This document shows positions 22,209 to 31,781 of a stretch of 64,000 nucleotides of DNA, one piece after another. Every line of letters starts with the position of its first letter. Position 1 is the first letter of the stretch. The notes below the pieces were generated by a model. That model was not told where the DNA came from, made no database searches, and saw nothing but the letters and a program-made list of their open reading frames with translations. Origin of the DNA: Viola odorata (Eukaryota; Streptophyta; Magnoliopsida; Malpighiales; Violaceae); NCBI GenBank assembly GCA_963691705.1, contig OY829537.1, forward strand, positions 68,469,352 through 68,533,351. The letters run 5' to 3'. The position numbers and the translations under genes are program-made.

Positions 22209-22991
22209 GCGATAACTGAACGGGTGACCTGAGGTATCGTCAAGGATTTCACAAGGACGGTGGGGAGGAATTTCGTCGAGGTGTCTCTGATCTCAAAAAT
22301 CCTGTTCACGATGCCGTCTAGGCGATCTACTACAACTCCTGGGCGTTCAGGTTCGGCGTCTCCTGCTGCTCGATCTCTCACTGTGCCTAGGAGATGGGTC
22401 CCTAAATATCTCATCTCGCCTGTCGTTCCAGGGATTTCTATATTCATCATGCCAACATTCTCCTTCGGAAATGGGGATTTCCCTCGCATACTGTGCAGAA
22501 GGTTCTGCGTATCTCGGCGTGGGTTGCATGAAACTGACAGGAATAGACGTGGGGGGCAAGGTTGGTGAGATGCCCCTAAATTGCCGAGGTGACAATGGCC
22601 GATCGATGATGATAGGTGGAGTAAAGACTATCTGGGAGGGTACGCTAGGTCCCGAAATATGAGGCGTGAATTCCGCCGCTAATTCTGTCAGTTGATCCAG
22701 CTGAGCCTGAAGAGCTGATATCGAATTCACAAAAGGATTGCTCGTGTTGCTCACCGCGAGTCTCCTCGAATGGGGGGGTGGAATAACTAGGCCCCGACTT
22801 ATGGGAAAAAGGAATATGTGCCTGGGAAACAAACGCTTCTGTTGTTTGTTTGAAAGAGAAATCAGACATTCCTGGGGGATTTCCTGCATCGTAGGGGGAA
22901 CATCTGATGTAGCAAAGGGAAAGAGTCATTTGCGAGTAGCGAATGGAAGGCTAGGGGACTGGGACAACACAGGATCTGAATCAGAGGCCAT
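22205..22991 (-). pseudogene. TAT2 gag N-terminal part, frameshifted
   Basis: A likely start is MASDSDPVLSQ at 22991, followed after 21 codons by a TGA, then a frame to 22347 rich in Pro, Ser and Arg. A second frame (22489-22205) takes over with PGVVVDRLDGIVNRIFEIRD, and a third joins the main gag frame just before 22208. At least two frameshifts are therefore needed to connect the start with the capsid domain. This fits the poorly conserved N-terminal part of Tat Gag. Confidence 0.65.
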
Positions 22992-23056
22992 AATCCTTCA
23001 GTTTCTGAGGAAGGTTGAGTCTTGGTTACTAAGGACGCTCACTTAATAGAACCAAA

Positions 23057-23074
23057 CTCTCAATGAAAGCACCA
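23057..23074 (-). other. primer binding site of TAT2
   Basis: The minus strand reads TGGTGCTTTCATTGAGAG, three bases inside the LTR edge at 23078. This sequence is common next to LTRs of Tat-lineage elements; I do not assign the tRNA. Confidence 0.65.
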
Positions 23075-23077
23075 ATT

Positions 23078-23690
23078 TGGTAAGATTTTGACTGTTGTTG
23101 TAGGGTAAGGAGGGAGGATGACTCCTCGGGCTCTGTGTCCGCGGCAGTCCGATGTACCTACAGGGCGCCGGGAGGGGGTCCCGGCGTAAACACTCTGAAG
23201 CTTAAGTCAGTAAGTGTAGTAGATTTAGCAGAGCTTTGGCCAACGATTTAGGCTTACCTCCTTCCTTGATTATGGGGGTATTTATAGGAAAAAATAGAGT
23301 ATTTTATGATGATTAGGCCGTTAGGGGTGCTAACGGATCTGCCATGCGGTTGCCTTCCCGTTAGAGGGGGGGGGGGGGTGAGTCGAGGTGATGCGTCAGC
23401 CTCAAGGGGTAGGCGTTACCTAGGCAAGGTAACGCCCGCTCTTTTCATAGGATGTCATACCTTAACTGGGATGGGATAACGTCGTGCGTGTGATAAGGTT
23501 AAGCATGGGACCTCCTCCGCTGATGTCGACCATCCCAGTGAGGATCGCAGATGATGTGACGATAGCCTCGAGGTGATCTGTCCGGTGGGGATGACAGCTT
23601 TCTGCCCCTGACGCGGGGTATAAAGATGAAAATGCCCCTAGCGTTAGGCCAATTGTTATCATTAACCTTTTATGTTGTAGTGATGCCTGA
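23078..23690 (-). repeat. 5' LTR of TAT2
   Basis: The left edge is tggtaag (LTR ends CTTACCA on the minus strand). A TATA box reads TATAAATA on the minus strand (23279-23286). The stretch is GC-rich with a poly-G run. It matches the LTR at 61843-62450 in order (ggcgta-acactc, gggtatttata, gtcgaccatccca, gacgcgggg). The right edge is not sharp and is set where LINE homology starts. Confidence 0.75.
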
Positions 23691-23916
23691 TCATGGCTTC
23701 GCTAAGCTAATGCCAGTTCAAGTCGCTACCTTATTGGTGGTTCCAACCAAGAAGAAGGTTAGATCAACAATATGGAGTTGTGGGAGCAACAAGCCCCGGG
23801 CCCTGATGGGTTCAACTTTGATTTTGTTAAGAAAGCTTGGCAGATTTTGGGTACTAATGCGGTATTAATGGTTCGAGAATTTTTTCCAACATGACAATCT
23901 TCCTAAGGGTGGAAGC
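23690..23916 (+). pseudogene. LINE (L1-type) ORF2 RT fragment, left part
   Basis: Forward frames show STIWSCGSNK, then after a frameshift APGPDGFNFDFVKKAWQILG, then after another shift NLPKGGS. This is the conserved start of the non-LTR RT domain (K-x-PGPDGF). The left end is taken over by TAT2. The right end is cut cleanly by the PIF/Harbinger-like insertion and resumes at 26328. Confidence 0.8.
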
Positions 23917-23919
23917 TTA

Positions 23920-26324
23920 GGGGTTGTTCATGTAGGAATTTTTTTTTTCCTTTTCTTTTTTCTTTTTCTAATTTTTTCTTGTTTTCTTTTTCCATTGAAA
24001 AATAGAAAAGTGTGTTCATGTGATTTCAAAAAAAATCCATTTTTAAATTGGAAAAATGGAAAAATAAAATTATCATTTCACTTAATAAATTAATAAATTT
24101 ACTTTCTTATCTAAATATATATATATATTATGTGTATTTCATAATTTCACATCATTTATATTATTAAACTCTTCATAAAATTATAAGTATAGTGTAAGGT
24201 TTTGGTTGCTGTTTCGCCATTGCTATCAACTTAAGCTGCTAGTAGCATGTTATGTAAGTGGGGGTGTCAAGTTTGGTCTTTTTATGTCATGTTGAAAGGT
24301 TATATAATCTTTTTATGTCATGTTGAAAGGTTATATAATATATATTAAATATGCAAGTCCAAAGTGACATGAACTATGCTTTTCCAACCAAAACTTCTCT
24401 ACGTTAGTACCTGTGAGAGGTAATATATGATGATAAATACCTAAATTAAATGTTGGAGTCTGCAATTTTAATCAGCATTGAAGTGCTGAATGAACTTCTA
24501 AGAGCAATTAATATGGGAAAGGACGGATGAATACTACACCAGGGCTAAGAACAACAAATACTAAGCAAAGCTGGTGGAAATAGGTATCAAGAAGTGAAAC
24601 CAGAATCTGAATAATAACAACAAGATACATGACATCAAAGGGCAGCTGATCTTATTGAACGGGTTACACTAATACTTTGATCAAGCTTTTGTACTTGTAC
24701 AATTGGACAATTTTACCGAAGAAATGGCAAACATACTAAAAAATATCAGATGGACTTAGAGGCTAATTCAATAGTTTTTTGAAAAATGGAACAAGAATGA
24801 ACTAATGTACATACAACAAGGGTGAATGTCCTTGACGATAAACTATCTCGATCTCACGCTATTGACGATGAAGATCTGATCTTACTCAAAGTTGTAATTC
24901 TCCAGGTACAATCAGGATGATCCATCAAAGCAAATTTCTGCGCCATTGCCTCCAATGCCAGCAATCAAGCAGTAGAATCCGCAAGACTCTAGCTCAACAA
25001 TCACTTTGCCGGAAACTGTTCCTAATAGCACTGATTCTGGAAATCAAGTGTACAAATCAAATCATACGTCGAAGCAGAACCATACGGTCCATCACACGGA
25101 CCAAGCAACTATCAATGGCTAAAATGAGACATGCATAGTAATGGAGGTGGACGCTAAAAACATGAGAATTACCTGGAAACGCAAACACTAAAAATGACCT
25201 TTTCCCTTGGTAACCTAGTAGAACTATCCATCATAGGCATAGTTTTGTTGAAAGTAACCTAGAGGAAGCCTACAGATATACCATTTGACAAGGCATCACC
25301 CAATACAGATATACCATTTCTGCCATTTTCATCATCTACAAAAATGGCAATCACCTCCCTCCATCAGAATCAAATTACTCTATTTCCCCATCCATCAGCA
25401 ATATTCTAAGTGATTCACCCAACCTAATGTTCAAAACGATGAAAATTCCTAATTTTCTAATTCAGAATCAGGAAAAGAGGGGGAAATTCATAATTAACGA
25501 GGCTGAAAGTTTTGCAGTTAAGTTACAGAGAATGTTCACCTCGAATTTGAAATGTTGTTGCTTAGTAGGGTTTCCAGTTATCCTTTCTTGGTCGCATACC
25601 CTGTCCTTTTCCAGTAAATTTTGTATTAATTAAACAAATCAAGGACATGGTAGTAAACAACTATTAATTAAACAAATCAAGATACCAGTTGTGTTAAGAT
25701 TCCTTAACTACATAACCTAGATTATATTAGCACCAGCACATGGAAGCCTAACAACTAGACCTAAAGCACACATGCAGCAAAGAATCAACAACAGATTCGA
25801 CCTCTACTAAGTTACAGTCGCGATTATTTGTTAGCTTAAGAAAACCCTAAAAAGCAAATACTAGTTCCCATTGGAAGGGAAATGGTACTTACTTCTTCCC
25901 ATGGCGGCATCTCTAGTGCGTAATGGAGGTCAATTGGTGTTGTGGTGGTGGTGGTGATAGAGGCGGGGTAGAGGTGGCGGAGGCAGCTTCGGTCGAGGAA
26001 GAGAGAGCAGCAAGGGCAACAACGGAGAGGAGAAGTAGAAGAGAAAGAAATGGCTGCATCAGTTTGACATATATATAATGGCAAATTTGTAATAACATAA
26101 CTTTCAGGGTTATTTTAGTCACTTAAAAAAATAAAAATAAACAAAAAAATGAGTTTTTGAAATTGGAAAAGGCACTTTTGTTCTTTTCCAAGTCCAATTG
26201 ACAAATTAGAAAAAGAAAAATTAAATTAGAAAATAAAGTCAAATGAACACCATCTCCATTTTTCATTTTCCTTTTTCTATTTTTCTAGAAAAATGGGAAA
26301 TTTTTCCACTTCCTGAACAACCCC
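23920..26324. mobile_element. PIF/Harbinger-like DNA transposon, non-autonomous (2405 bp), TSD TTA
   Basis: Terminal inverted repeats ggggttgttca (23920-23930) and tgaacaacccc (26314-26324) are flanked by tta at 23917-23919 and 26325-26327. Removing the insert restores LINE reading ...GGS-LTFMVLLPK. Shared subterminal motifs (gtgttcat) and A/T-rich arms support one element. TTA duplication with GG-rich ends is characteristic of PIF/Harbinger. I see no transposase or Myb-like ORF. The interior (about 24100-25890) shows no gene, apart from a 31-bp tandem duplication near 24277-24340. Confidence 0.8.
25893..26090 (-). other. possible captured first exon with signal peptide inside the PIF-like element
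   Basis: On the minus strand a TATA-like ATTATATATATG precedes an ATG at 26059. The 48-residue frame MQPFLSLLLLLSVVALAALS looks like a secretory signal peptide and continues into a Pro/Ser-rich tail, stopping at 25913. Just beyond it the sequence AA/GTAAGT (25892-25891) resembles a splice donor. This could be a host first exon carried by the transposon or a chance frame; the stop before the donor argues against a simple exon. Confidence 0.35.
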
Positions 26325-26327
26325 TTA

Positions 26328-26400
26328 ACTTTTATGGTCCTTTTGCCTAAAATTCCAGGGGTTATCCACCTAAAAGACTTCCGCCCAATTTCACAATATA
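26328..26400 (+). pseudogene. LINE ORF2 RT fragment, right part
   Basis: The frame reads TFMVLLPKIPGVIHLKDFRP then IS, the next conserved block of the LINE RT after the fragment ending at 23916. It then runs into the LTR of a Copia element; the exact junction (about 26395-26440) is not resolved. Confidence 0.78.
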
Positions 26401-26726
26401 AAATTAATAGAAGCGTATCTTGTTCCATGATTGAGCACAAAAAATTAATTGCAAACCGGTAGTCACCAAGAATCAGGTTTCTCTAGCACCACTCAATTAA
26501 GGTTTGATAGACAGTTCTAGATGGAGAAAGACTATCAATTATTAGGGTTGAGAGAGGACTTGTTCTATTTATATATCACTTATTTAACACCATGTCCTAT
26601 TCAATATGAACATCTCTCTTAATCATTAGTACAATATTAACAATTAATTATTAAGCCATAAATACCTAATTACTAAAAGATAATTATTCTATAATAATCA
26701 AGTGGATCACACAAATAATTCTAACA
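26400..26726 (-). repeat. 3' LTR of a Copia element
   Basis: On the minus strand the LTR begins TGTTAG at 26726, directly after the polypurine tract CAAGTGGAAGAA (26727-26738). A TATA-like TATATAAATAG lies at about 26566-26577. The left edge is approximate because no target duplication can be paired: the 5' half of the element is missing. Confidence 0.7.
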
Positions 26727-27223
26727 TTCTTCCACTTGACCCACGTTAATGGTTTAACTTAATGACTTAATAATAAACATTAGTGCGCAATCAAAAAATA
26801 ATCTATCTAAACATACATCATAGTTAAGCATAAAAGTTTATAACGATCATGGCGGTTCTATGCCATTAGGTCGACATAGTTCCTTCTATGTATCACATTG
26901 TAAGTTCCATACTCAACAATGACCAATAATAAGAGATATCATTATAGTCCAACAATTATGTCTTTGTTAAAGACAAAATCTTATTTCCGTCACATAAATC
27001 ATTCATGTATATATACTAACATAAGAAAACAAGATGTCTCAATAATTAGAAACAATACTTAAGGGAGCTCAGAGTGTTAAAAACATAAGGAGCATAAAAC
27101 TTAACATAACGTCAATAATGTTTTTTCATAATGCCTATCCTTTTGACATGTTCATCAAATGTCTTTGGTGCAAACCTTTTGTTAAAGGATTCACAATCAT
27201 AATATTGGTGCTAATGTGCTCAA
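26727..27223 (-). other. Copia 3' untranslated region
   Basis: Between the RNase H frame and the 3' LTR, A/T-rich, with the polypurine tract at its left end. No gene seen. Confidence 0.6.
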
Positions 27224-28556
27224 CTAACACTGAACTTCTTTAATGAAAAAGTATTTCAATTCCATATGTTTAGCACCTTTGGAATACTTGTCGTTCTTAG
27301 AAAAGAAGACCGTTGCAACATTATTACGATAAATTTTCAGCGGCTTGGCAATACTGTCAACAATCTCAACTCCTGAAATATAATTTCGTTGCCATAATCC
27401 ATGACCCGTGGCCTCAAAGTATGCCACAAACTTAGCTTCCATAGTGGATGCATCAATGACAGACTGCTTCGCATTTTTTCCAACAGATTGCCCCCCAGCT
27501 AAAAGGAACAAATACCCAAATGTGGATTTTCTTGTATCAACACATCCAACAAAATATGAATATGAATATCCAACCACGTCAAGATGATCAGACTTCCTAT
27601 AAGTGAGCATGTGATTTTTTATTCCTTGTAGATGTCTCAAAACATTCTTTGTAGCTTTTTAGTGATCCAATCCATGATTATTTTGATACCGACCTAACAT
27701 TCCAATAGCAAAGCTGATATCTGGTTTGGTACAAGTTTGAGCATACATCAAGCTCCTAATAAGAAATACATAAGGAATTTGTTCCATTTGTTTCCATTCC
27801 AATTCATTCTTTGGACATTGCTTAAGACTAAACTTATCCCCTTTCTGAATTGGAACAACACTTGGAGAACATCTGCCCATCATGAACTTCTCAAGAATTT
27901 TGTTAATATATGTTTTCTGAGACAAACCTAACAATCATTGTGATCTATCATAGAATATTTCAATTCCAATCACATAGGATACCTCATCCATATCTTTCAT
28001 TTAAAAATTTATTGAAATAAAATTCTTTGTCTCATACAACATGACAAGATCATTAGTAGTGGGTAGGATGTCATCAACATATATAATAAAAAATATAAAT
28101 TTTCTCCCACTGACCTTCAAATATATACTCCGATCAACATTGTTTTCCTTAAATCCAAAGGAAGTGATTGTATCATTAAACTTCAGATGCCATTTTCTGG
28201 AAGCTTGTTTAAGTCCATATATTGACTTCTTAAGTTTACACCCTATGCGATATTTTTCTTCAACTAAAAATCCCTCAGGTTGGTCCATATAAACTTATTC
28301 ATTTAAGTTCCCATTTAGAAAGGCAATTTTCACATCCATTTGGTGTAACTCTAGATCAAAATGAGCCACTAATGCCAAGATAATTCTAAGAGAGTTCTTT
28401 TTAGAAACAGAAGAAAAAGTCTCTTTGTAGTCAACATCATTTTTTCTGAGTGAAACCTTTGGCAACAAGTCTGGTCTTGTACCTTTCAATATTGCCATTG
28501 GAGTCACGCTTGGTCTTAAAGAACCATTTACACCCAACTCTTTTACAACTTTCAAT
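27224..28556 (-). pseudogene. Copia reverse transcriptase-RNase H remnant
   Basis: Reading right to left: start of Copia RT (VGCKWFFKTKRDSNGNIERY, then KTRLVAKGFTQ); after a frameshift DYKETFSSVSKKNSLRI and LELHQMDVKIAFLNG; then MDQPEGF, KKSIYGLKQASRKWH and the active site YVDDI (near 28070). RT C-terminal and RNase H parts follow: KPDISFAIGMLGRY, YFVGCVDTRKSTFGYLF and AKQSVIDASTMEAKFVA. Several frameshifts and stops separate these blocks. Gag, protease and integrase are absent: the right end is fused in frame to a hAT transposase at 28557. Confidence 0.9.
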
Positions 28557-30503
28557 TCGAAATGGATCAAGTATACACCCACCAGTACTGAAAGTAGATT
28601 CTAATGCGACCGTTGACATAGGGACAAGCAACACCTCTCGAGCTATCATTGCAAGAACTTGATATTTGTACCCATTGGTTTTCCACCAATCCAAGATATT
28701 AAAATTTTCATTACTAATCTCCTCACACCCATCTGAAAGATACCTCTCAACCTCATCCTTATTCTCTACATTATCCTCCTCCATCAAATGCATTCTAAAG
28801 TTAGAAGCCAACTCATTATGCTCATCTTCACCCATTCCATTATCCTCTTCCACTTGAGCAGTATTTGGACTACCACTCCCCTTCCCCTCATCAGATTTGT
28901 TCACTTGAGCAGAAAAGTGTTCATACAACCTCACAAAAATTGCCCTCACTTTAGTTGTCAAGTCAGAAATTGTGATTGAATCATAAACTTGGCCAAAACA
29001 AAATTTGACATATCTCAACTTGTAACGTGGATCCAACACAACAACCACATATAACAAGAAATTAATTTTGTCAAACTTTTCCCAATATTTATCAAACTTT
29101 AACATCATACCAGGTGCCATCCCACTCAACAAAGGATCCTTACTTCTTGACAATTGAACTATTTTGGATTGCATGTTCACAAGTTCATGAAAAAAACTAT
29201 TATATGTAACAAATAAAGAACCTGAAAATCTCAAAGTGAGCACATAATACAGCTTAAGGAACTTGATAAAAACTCTTGAACTTTTCCAGTCAAGTGATGT
29301 AGGTGCCCCATTAATCCTCCCCTCATCCTCAAAGTATTTAGAAAACCTAACATCTTCCATTTTCATTTTATGAAATACCTTTTCAAACTTTTCAGCAACT
29401 TCCAACATCTTATAGGTGGAATTCCACCTCGTTGCAATATCCAAACATACAAGACTTTGAGCTGAAACCTTTACTTTTTCAGCAAACTTTTTAAAAGAAT
29501 GAAGCCTAGAAGGTGAAGACCTCACATATCTAATTGCATTCCTAATCATAACAATTGACTCATTCACTTCTTTTAAACCTTCAGTAACAATTAAATTTAC
29601 AATATGTGCACAACACCTAACATGCAAAAATTCATGTTCAAATATCACATTTTTCCACTCTCCAGTCACACCCTTTAAGTGTCTGATAACTCCATCATTG
29701 GAGCTTGCATTGTCTACCGTCGATGTTAAAATTTTATCTATCCCCCAATCCAATAAACAATTCTCAACAACCTTACCCAAGACCTCACCCTTATGACTTG
29801 CAACTTGACAAAAATTAATTATCCGTTTGTTTAACTTCCAATCATCATCAATCCAATGGGTCATGAGACACATATAATTGATGTTTTGGATAGATGTCCA
29901 AGTGTCCGTTGTCAAACAAATGCGTTGGCCCTTAATTTTTTCTTTCAACGTTGTGTTTTCTTCAAAATACAGTTTCATGCAATCTCTTGCAACAGTCACC
30001 CTTGAAGGTACTTTAAACAACGGTTGCATAACTTGATAAAAATTCAGAAAATCCGCACCCTCTACGACCCTAAAAGGCATCTCATCCACAATAACCATAT
30101 TAGCTAGTGCCTTCCTACAAGCATCATTTGTATAACCTATGGCTTTCAATGTACCAGTTCTAACCCCATCAACAATACCCACTTCTTTTTTAGGTTGAAA
30201 GAGTTATTTTTTCTGATTTTTATCTCTAACAACTCTATAAGCATATCTTTTGCATCTATCATCTAAATGTGACCACAAATTAGTAGTCCCAATATTTTTA
30301 GACCCACAAGCATAATTTGAACAACAATGATTGCAAGTAGCTTAGTGATTCTTACCCGCAGTCTCTGGAACAGGTGTGAAATGTTCCCATACTTTAGATT
30401 ACTCACGACCTCTTTTCTCTCCTACGATCACAACTTGTTGTGTTTTAGTTTGATCCTCACCATCTGTACCAGCAGCAACATTCATCTCCTCAACGTCATC
30501 CAT
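28557..30503 (-). pseudogene. hAT transposase (BED finger, RNase H-like core, dimerisation domain), C-terminus lost
   Basis: The start is ATG at 30503 (MDDVEEMNVAAG), directly after a splice acceptor. A BED zinc finger follows (SKVWEHFTPV, TCNHC, LWSHL), with three in-frame stops at 30399-30401, 30342-30344 and 30204-30206. From 30182 the frame is open. It includes CLTTDTWTS and TVDNASSND (catalytic aspartates), RCCAHIVNL (C-x2-H motif), ATRWNSTYKML and the C-terminal VALESTFSTGG. The hAT sequence ends at ILDPFR (28557), and the same frame carries on into Copia RT until 28437. The usual last tens of residues of the hAT C-terminus are replaced. Not functional as it stands. Confidence 0.92.
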
Positions 30504-31050
30504 CTGTTATGAATAAAATAATTAATAAAACATTCATCTACTCATTTTCAGAGGCCTCAATCATGAATACAACATGATTAAACAGAATGCCATTTATGTG
30601 AAGTTCAATTGTCTTTCTATTCAAACTAATGCCATTTATGTTAAACAGGAACTTCATCTCTAGATTTTAGGAAGAAGGTAAAGTAGAGCAAACCCTCCCC
30701 TCCCCTTAAAAAATAGACTAACTAGGCAAACAATAAGAGACCAATATCAACACAAAAAACTTCACTCTAGCATACGCATCTACATTAAATCATTTCTGCA
30801 GATCTGTTATCTCCCATTGCACTACGAGACAACCACTCAGATTTCTTTAGACATGAGCTCTCTTTATTGCTCTCATTCAAATTAACCCTACCATGGTCAT
30901 ACAATAGTAATTAACAATGAAACAACACAAATCAAACTAAGAAACGAAGCTCAAACTAAGAATAATTAAGCGTTTAATCGAAAGGGAAACATAAAAGGAA
31001 AGGGAAATTGAATTGTGACGATGAGCTACTGAATTAATGTTGCTACTTAC
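30504..31050 (-). other. predicted 5' UTR intron of the hAT transposase
   Basis: On the minus strand the donor is TTTGAG/GTAAGT (G at 31050) and the acceptor is CATAACAG/ATGG, so exon 2 would begin exactly with the start codon. The interval is 547 nt and A/T-rich, with no gene. Confidence 0.65.
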
Positions 31051-31607
31051 CTCAAAGGAGAAGTGGAAGTAACGATGAGTTTTGGAGGAGGGGGGAGCTC
31101 GGATTGAAGGAAAATGGCGGCACCTAAATCAAAAGAAACGACGGCGAGTACGCCGGCGAAGAAACAGAACGCTCAGTCGCTGCTAAGATGAAGGCGAGGA
31201 ATGGAAGAAACTCGGGATGGAGGAGAGAAGGAAATGGTGCGGTCTGCGTTGAGTGTGGCTGCAAGGCAATCAGCAAGGGAAGAGGATGAAAGAATAAGGA
31301 AATCGGCAGGTACTTAGGGTTAGGGTTAGGGTTAATGGCAAGGAAATTGGAAAAGGAAAGGAAATCGGGATGGGAAGTAGGAAATGGGAATTGGGAACAT
31401 AACATGTGTGTACTTAGGGTTAGGGTTAGGGTTAGGGTCGGGTCGGGTCTATTTTTTTGCGATTTATGAAAAGTTGACTCGCGAACCGACCCGCCACTAA
31501 AATGGCGGATCGGTTATGTATCTGTATATGGGGGGCGGTTATGTAGTTTTTTTATTTTTTGGCGGGTCAGGTCGGTTCGGGTTGGGCGGGTCAAATGTTC
31601 ACCCATA
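31051..31607 (-). promoter_or_regulatory. hAT 5' terminal region with telomere-like repeats
   Basis: Two similar blocks, tacttagggttagggtt at 31311-31335 and 31409-31438, read as CCCTAA repeats in the direction of transcription. Such telo-box-like motifs are common in plant promoters. The outermost 170 bp is rich in cgggt and may form the subterminal transposase-binding region. ORFs here are not supported. Confidence 0.5.
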
Positions 31608-31781
31608 ATTGTAAGTTTCTTGTAACAATTCGTACAGAATTAAATCAAGTATAGAATACAGATCAATTCATTTAAAAGATTATATTCTTTTCATACATTT
31701 GCATCTAAACCAGTTTATTCATGCTTTTAGAGACCATTTTTGTGGACAATTTGAATTTCACTGAGTATCTGTTTGTTTTCC

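Larger units (their letters stand above)
18918..23690 (-). mobile_element. TAT2: Tat-lineage Ty3/gypsy element, 5' half, split by TAT1
   Basis: From right to left: LTR (23078 to about 23690), primer binding site, gag, protease, RT, RNase H, and the start of the second RNase H region. It stops abruptly at 18918 where TAT1 begins. The missing second RNase H and integrase should lie beyond the left edge of the window, on the far side of TAT1. Its LTR resembles the LTR at 61843-62450. The right LTR boundary is approximate. Confidence 0.85.
28557..31607 (-). mobile_element. hAT DNA transposon, 3' end missing
   Basis: The right end carries a hAT-like terminus: on the minus strand TATGGGTGAACATTTGACCC, followed by CGGGT-rich sequence. 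Then come a GC-rich 5' region, a 5' UTR intron and the transposase. The transposase stops short inside its C-terminal dimerisation domain at the Copia junction, and no 3' terminus or 8-bp target duplication can be identified. Confidence 0.82.

Noticed and set aside
31311..31438. TTAGGG-type repeats as an interstitial telomere
   Set aside because: Only three to four units per block, placed in the 5' region of a hAT transposase; more likely promoter words or short filler.
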